The notes beneath the pieces were generated by a model. The model worked only from the letters and a program-made list of their open reading frames with translations. It did not search any database and was not told where the DNA came from. Position numbers and translations under genes: made by a program. A stretch of 9,843 nt of DNA from JAIXWP01 sp943372555 (GTDB lineage: Bacteria > Bacteroidota > Bacteroidia > Flavobacteriales_D > Sanyastnellaceae), in contig CALRZB010000088.1 in assembly GCA_943372555.1 (NCBI GenBank), positions 1 to 9,843 of the forward strand, read 5' to 3'. Positions 6,936-9,843 of this stretch are shown piece by piece (within the stretch, counting starts at the first letter, position 1; the number at the start of each line of letters is the position of its first letter).

Positions 6936-7892
6936 ATGATAACATATCTTGAATTTGAAGCCCCTATTAAGGAATTGAATGAGCAAATAGAAAAGCTCAA
7001 AGAAAGTGAACAGAAGACAGGGGTGGATATGTCGAATGCCATCGCGGATCTTGAAAGAGCGGTAAAAGAAAAGACAAACGATATATACAGTAACCTTGAT
7101 GCATGGCAGCGTGTTCAAGTTAGCCGCCATCCAGATCGTCCTTATACTATCCAATACATTGAGGCTATCACGGACAATCAATGGATTGAATTGCACGGCG
7201 ATCGCACTGTAAAAGACGACAAGGCCATGGTAGGTGGTTTTGGGATGCTTGATGGTCAGAGCGTTATGTTTATTGGTCAGCAAAAAGGTATCAATACCAA
7301 AATGCGTCAATACAGAAACTTCGGAATGGCAAATCCCGAGGGATATAGAAAAGCTTTGCGATTAATGAAATTGGCAGAGAAGTTTAATAAGCCGATTGTT
7401 ACTTTCATAGATACTCCCGGAGCTTATCCTGGTCTTGAGGCAGAAGAAAGAGGACAAGGCGAGGCAATAGCGCGCAACTTGTTTGAAATGATGAAGATGA
7501 AAGTACCCGTGATTTGTATTATTATTGGTGAAGGTGCTTCTGGTGGTGCATTAGGAATTGGTATTGGTGATAGAGTATTAATGTTAGAAAACACTTGGTA
7601 CTCAGTTATTTCTCCTGAATCATGCTCATCTATTCTCTGGAGAAGTTGGGATCATAAAATAACGGCCTCAAAAGCGTTGAAACTGACTGCTGATGATATG
7701 TTTGGCAACAAGCTCATTGATGGAATAATCAAAGAACCTCTCGGAGGCGCTCATGCGAATCGACCAGAGATTTTTGCCACAGTTAAGTCCGAAATCCTAC
7801 GTCACCTCAAGGATTTGAGTGCATTGGATACGAATCAAAGAACACAAATACGTATTGAAAAATTCTGTGCCATGGGCGTTGTGGTAGAATAA
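6936..7892 (+). CDS. accA: Acetyl-CoA carboxylase carboxyltransferase subunit alpha
   Basis: AccA pairs with AccD in a heterotetramer that moves the carboxyl group from carboxybiotin on AccB to acetyl-CoA, giving malonyl-CoA for fatty acid synthesis in the cytosol. The 318-residue length is typical. The N-terminus has the LEFEAPIKELNEQI helix followed by a heptad-rich helical stretch to about residue 50. Next come RHPDRPYTIQYIEAI, the ELHGDR motif, and GQQKGINTKMRQYRNFGM, which carries the KG-x-x-T-K signature. The crotonase-fold core has DTPGAYPG (159-166) and the GEGASGGALG glycine loop (198-207) that stabilises the enolate, then SVISPESCSSILW. All expected motifs are intact. No other acc genes are visible nearby, as is common for accA. 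It follows rdgB by 52 nt and ends 143 nt before the lipoprotein gene, with no convincing terminator between. Confidence 0.98.
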   Translation: MITYLEFEAPIKELNEQIEKLKESEQKTGVDMSNAIADLERAVKEKTNDIYSNLDAWQRVQVSRHPDRPYTIQYIEAITDNQWIELHGDRTVKDDKAMVGGFGMLDGQSVMFIGQQKGINTKMRQYRNFGMANPEGYRKALRLMKLAEKFNKPIVTFIDTPGAYPGLEAEERGQGEAIARNLFEMMKMKVPVICIIIGEGASGGALGIGIGDRVLMLENTWYSVISPESCSSILWRSWDHKITASKALKLTADDMFGNKLIDGIIKEPLGGAHANRPEIFATVKSEILRHLKDLSALDTNQRTQIRIEKFCAMGVVVE

Positions 7893-7962
7893 CCAAGCCC
7901 CTTTGTTCACAATTCTCTCGTTTATATGGTTAATAAACAATGATGGGGAAATAAAAAATCTC

Positions 7963-7992
7963 TTTGAGAACACCTAGCATTGATTAGCTTTG
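7963..7992 (+). promoter_or_regulatory. Consensus Bacteroidota promoter of the lipoprotein gene
   Basis: TTTG (7963-7966) and TAGCTTTG (7985-7992) match the Bacteroidota sigma-factor consensus, TTTG at -33 and TAnnTTTG at -7, at every fixed position, with an 18-nt spacer. Transcription should start near 7998, leaving a leader of about 38 nt that is AT-rich and lacks a Shine-Dalgarno site. This is the best promoter in the window and agrees with the biased codon use and strong terminator of the gene it drives. Confidence 0.75.
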
Positions 7993-8035
7993 CAACGCAT
8001 TTTATTACTTAAAACCCTTTTTAAATCAATTGAAC

Positions 8036-9739
8036 ATGAAAAAGAATAGCTTCTACGTAGCATTCGTAGCAGTAATGTCTGTTCTGACTCTTGCTGCATG
8101 CGGCGGTCTCGGAAAAATGGAAAAGCACATAGCTGATCTAGGTGCTACAGCAACGCCTGAACCTCTTGAAGTACATGGCGATAGCATTCAACTTTCTATC
8201 AATGGTAAATTCCCTGAAAAATACTTTCATAAGAAAGTTGTTGTTGAAGCAACTCCTGTTCTAGTATACCAAGGTGGCGAATCTAAATTCGAAATGAAAG
8301 GTTTCCAAGGTGAACAAGCTGCTGGTAACTACGAAAAGATTCCATTCAAAACAGGCAAAGGCTTCTCTTACACAGATAAAATTGCTTTCGTTCCAGGAAT
8401 GGATACTAGCTCACTTTACCTTAATATTCACGGATCTAAAGGTTCTAAAGTAGCAGATTTCGACCCATACAAAATCGGAACTGGTGTTATCACTACTCCT
8501 TACCTTATCAAAGGTGACGATAAAGTGGTTTCTAACAAAGACGACAAGTACATTCGCGTTACATCTTTCTCTAAGAAGGCTGAACTTAACTTCGATTACA
8601 ACTCTTCTAACTTGAAGCCAGCTGAATTGAAGCAAGAAGACATCAACGCTTTGGTTACTTTCCTTCAAGCTGAAGTAGCTGCTAACCCAAAGATTGCAAT
8701 CAAAAGCATCGAGTTTGTAGCATACGCTTCTCCAGAAGGTGAGATTTTCTTGAACGACAATCTCGCGAATGAGCGCGCTGATGCTGGTAAGGCAGCTTTC
8801 CAAGGCATGTTGAAAAAAGCAAAAATGGACACTACTTACAATAAGATGATGTCTGTAACAGCTAAAGGTGAAGACTGGGATGGTTTCCGCTCTGCAATGG
8901 AAGCGTCTGCTATCGAAGACCGCGAAATCATCGTTCGTATTCTTCAAAAAACATCTGACCTTGCTGCTCGTGAGCAAGAAATCAAGAATATCAGCAAGAC
9001 TTACACAGAGATTCAAAAGGATATCTTCCCATCACTTCGTCGTTGCACTGTTGTGATCAACTACGATTTGAATGGTTATACAGATGCTGAATTGACTGCA
9101 TTGGCTAAATCAAATCCTTCTAGCTTGAAATATGAAGAATTGATGACTGCTGCTCTTCTTACTGAGGACATGTCTGCGAAAGCATCAATATACGCTGAAG
9201 CTGAGAAGAAAGCTGACGCTGACTTCCGTGCATCAAACAACCTTGGCGTTATCTTGTATAACCAAAACAAGGTGGCTGACGCTGAAGCTAAATTCAACGC
9301 TGCTTACAACAAATCTAAAACAGCTGAGACGAACTGTAACATGGGTGCTGTAACTCGCTTGAAAGGTGATCGCGCTGGTGCAATGAAATATTTGAACGCT
9401 AGCAACACTAACGAAGCGAAATACAACAAAGGTCTTATCGATATCCAGAATGGTGACTATGCTAGCGCTGTTAGCAACATGTCTTCATACAAGACTTTCA
9501 ATACATCTCTAGCTAAATTGTTGAATAAAGACAACGGTGGTGCTGATGCTGACATGAAAGCAAGCAACGATACTTCAGCTCTTGCTGACTACCTTCGTGC
9601 TGTAATCTGCGCTCGTAGCAATGATGCTGCTGGTGTAGCTTCAAACTTGAAATCTGCAGTTCAAAAAGATTCTTCTTTGGCTAACAAAGCGAAAAAAGAT
9701 CTTGAATTCCGCAACTTCGCATCTGCTTTGACTTTCTAA
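8036..9739 (+). CDS. Abundant outer-membrane lipoprotein with OmpA-like domain and TPR-like repeats
   Basis: The 567-residue protein opens with a lipoprotein signal peptide: MKKN, a hydrophobic core (6-19), and lipobox LAAC with acylated Cys22. The residues after Cys22 (GGLGKMEK) lack the acidic cluster used as a surface-export signal in Bacteroidota, so it probably faces the periplasm. Residues 40-175 look like a beta-rich domain. Residues 182-260 and 332-345 resemble a split OmpA C-terminal domain, with AYASPEGE (229-236), NLANERA (242-248) and the final strand LRRCTVVINYDL. About 70 helical residues are inserted between the parts. Residues 395-490 and 514-545 resemble degenerate TPR units, such as ASNNLGVILYNQNKVADAEA. 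The start is the ATG at 8036; an in-frame TTG at 8030 is less likely. Codon choice is strongly biased toward AAC, TTC, GCT and CGT, indicating high expression. A structural or envelope-tethering role is inferred; the exact function is unknown. Confidence 0.85.
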   Translation: MKKNSFYVAFVAVMSVLTLAACGGLGKMEKHIADLGATATPEPLEVHGDSIQLSINGKFPEKYFHKKVVVEATPVLVYQGGESKFEMKGFQGEQAAGNYEKIPFKTGKGFSYTDKIAFVPGMDTSSLYLNIHGSKGSKVADFDPYKIGTGVITTPYLIKGDDKVVSNKDDKYIRVTSFSKKAELNFDYNSSNLKPAELKQEDINALVTFLQAEVAANPKIAIKSIEFVAYASPEGEIFLNDNLANERADAGKAAFQGMLKKAKMDTTYNKMMSVTAKGEDWDGFRSAMEASAIEDREIIVRILQKTSDLAAREQEIKNISKTYTEIQKDIFPSLRRCTVVINYDLNGYTDAELTALAKSNPSSLKYEELMTAALLTEDMSAKASIYAEAEKKADADFRASNNLGVILYNQNKVADAEAKFNAAYNKSKTAETNCNMGAVTRLKGDRAGAMKYLNASNTNEAKYNKGLIDIQNGDYASAVSNMSSYKTFNTSLAKLLNKDNGGADADMKASNDTSALADYLRAVICARSNDAAGVASNLKSAVQKDSSLANKAKKDLEFRNFASALTF

Positions 9740-9760
9740 TATTAGTTAATTACTATATTG

Positions 9761-9796
9761 AAAACGTCCCGCCTTTTTGGCGGGACGTTTTTTTTT
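9761..9796 (+). terminator. Strong intrinsic terminator after the lipoprotein gene
   Basis: A perfect 13-bp stem pairs 9761-9773 with 9779-9791, including the GC-rich core CGTCCCGCC, around a TTTTT loop. It runs into nine consecutive T residues (9788-9796). It lies 21 nt after the lipoprotein stop codon. On the opposite strand only four T residues follow the stem, so it is mainly a + strand terminator. Confidence 0.95.
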
Positions 9797-9821
9797 GTAT
9801 CACTAATATTTGCTATATTTC
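9794..9821 (+). promoter_or_regulatory. Possible promoter of the next gene
   Basis: TTTG (9794-9797), at the end of the terminator T-run, and TATATTTC (9814-9821), one base off TAnnTTTG, lie 16 nt apart. An ATG follows at 9837, three codons before the window ends, and may start the next gene. The spacing is short and the leader would be only about 10 nt, so this is a weak call. Confidence 0.25.
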
Positions 9822-9843
9822 ACCAAACAAAACCTTATGACCA

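Noticed and set aside
6888..7310. 140-codon open frame on the minus strand over the accA 5' half
   Set aside because: It is antisense to conserved AccA sequence and its protein is not recognisable.
7920..7938. Inverted repeat GTTTAT/ATAAAC after accA as a terminator
   Set aside because: The six-base stem is entirely AT-rich apart from one G-C pair and no T-run follows, so it would be too weak to terminate.
8030..8035. TTG at 8030 as the lipoprotein start
   Set aside because: The ATG two codons later gives a standard MKKN lipoprotein signal peptide, so a rare start codon is not needed.
8411..9016. 201-codon open frame on the minus strand inside the lipoprotein gene
   Set aside because: It lies wholly antisense to a well-supported gene with strong codon bias, which tends to leave the opposite strand free of stops. 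The translation is Phe-, Val- and Cys-rich and shows no recognisable domain.

Overview
The window looks like chromosomal DNA from a member of the Bacteroidota, probably a flavobacterium-like lineage; the class is an inference. The evidence is a men gene set in the order D-B-A-(extra gene)-C-E, an o-succinylbenzoate-CoA ligase of the short form, AT-rich sequence with few Shine-Dalgarno sites, a perfect TAnnTTTG/TTTG promoter, and a lipoprotein of OmpA-like plus TPR architecture typical of that phylum. All eight coding regions are on the + strand. No tRNA, rRNA, CRISPR array or insertion sequence was seen, and no gap between genes exceeds about 145 bases.

Bases 1-6302 are a menaquinone (vitamin K2) operon. 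It opens inside menD, whose first ~90-100 codons lie upstream. Next come menB, menA, a ten-helix membrane protein distantly like DUF418/heparan-glucosaminide acetyltransferase-type acyltransferases, menC and menE. The genes are tightly packed: menB-menA 6 nt apart, menC starting 40 nt inside the membrane-protein gene, and menC-menE overlapping as ATGA. MenD, MenC, MenE and MenB successively make SEPHCHC, o-succinylbenzoate, its CoA thioester and DHNA-CoA; MenA prenylates free DHNA. MenF, MenH, the DHNA-CoA thioesterase and the MenG/UbiE methyltransferase are not visible. A small palindrome with a REP-like GTGG flank sits between menD and menB.

Bases 6302-6883 encode an XTP/dITP pyrophosphatase (RdgB/HAM1), joined to menE by a TAATG overlap, so this housekeeping gene appears to be part of the men transcript. 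accA (6936-7892), the carboxyltransferase alpha subunit of acetyl-CoA carboxylase, follows after 52 nt with its own Shine-Dalgarno site and perhaps its own weak promoter.

Bases 7893-9843 are a separate, apparently highly expressed transcription unit. A consensus Bacteroidota promoter drives a 567-residue lipoprotein with an OmpA-like middle and TPR-like C-terminus, which ends at a strong intrinsic terminator. Its codon choice (AAC, TTC, GCT and CGT) differs visibly from the men genes. A possible next gene begins at 9837. Most of the window is ordinary core metabolism. The items that stand out are the uncharacterised membrane protein inside the men operon, the REP-like palindrome, and the altered peptidoglycan-binding motif of the lipoprotein. 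No clearly new system was found.
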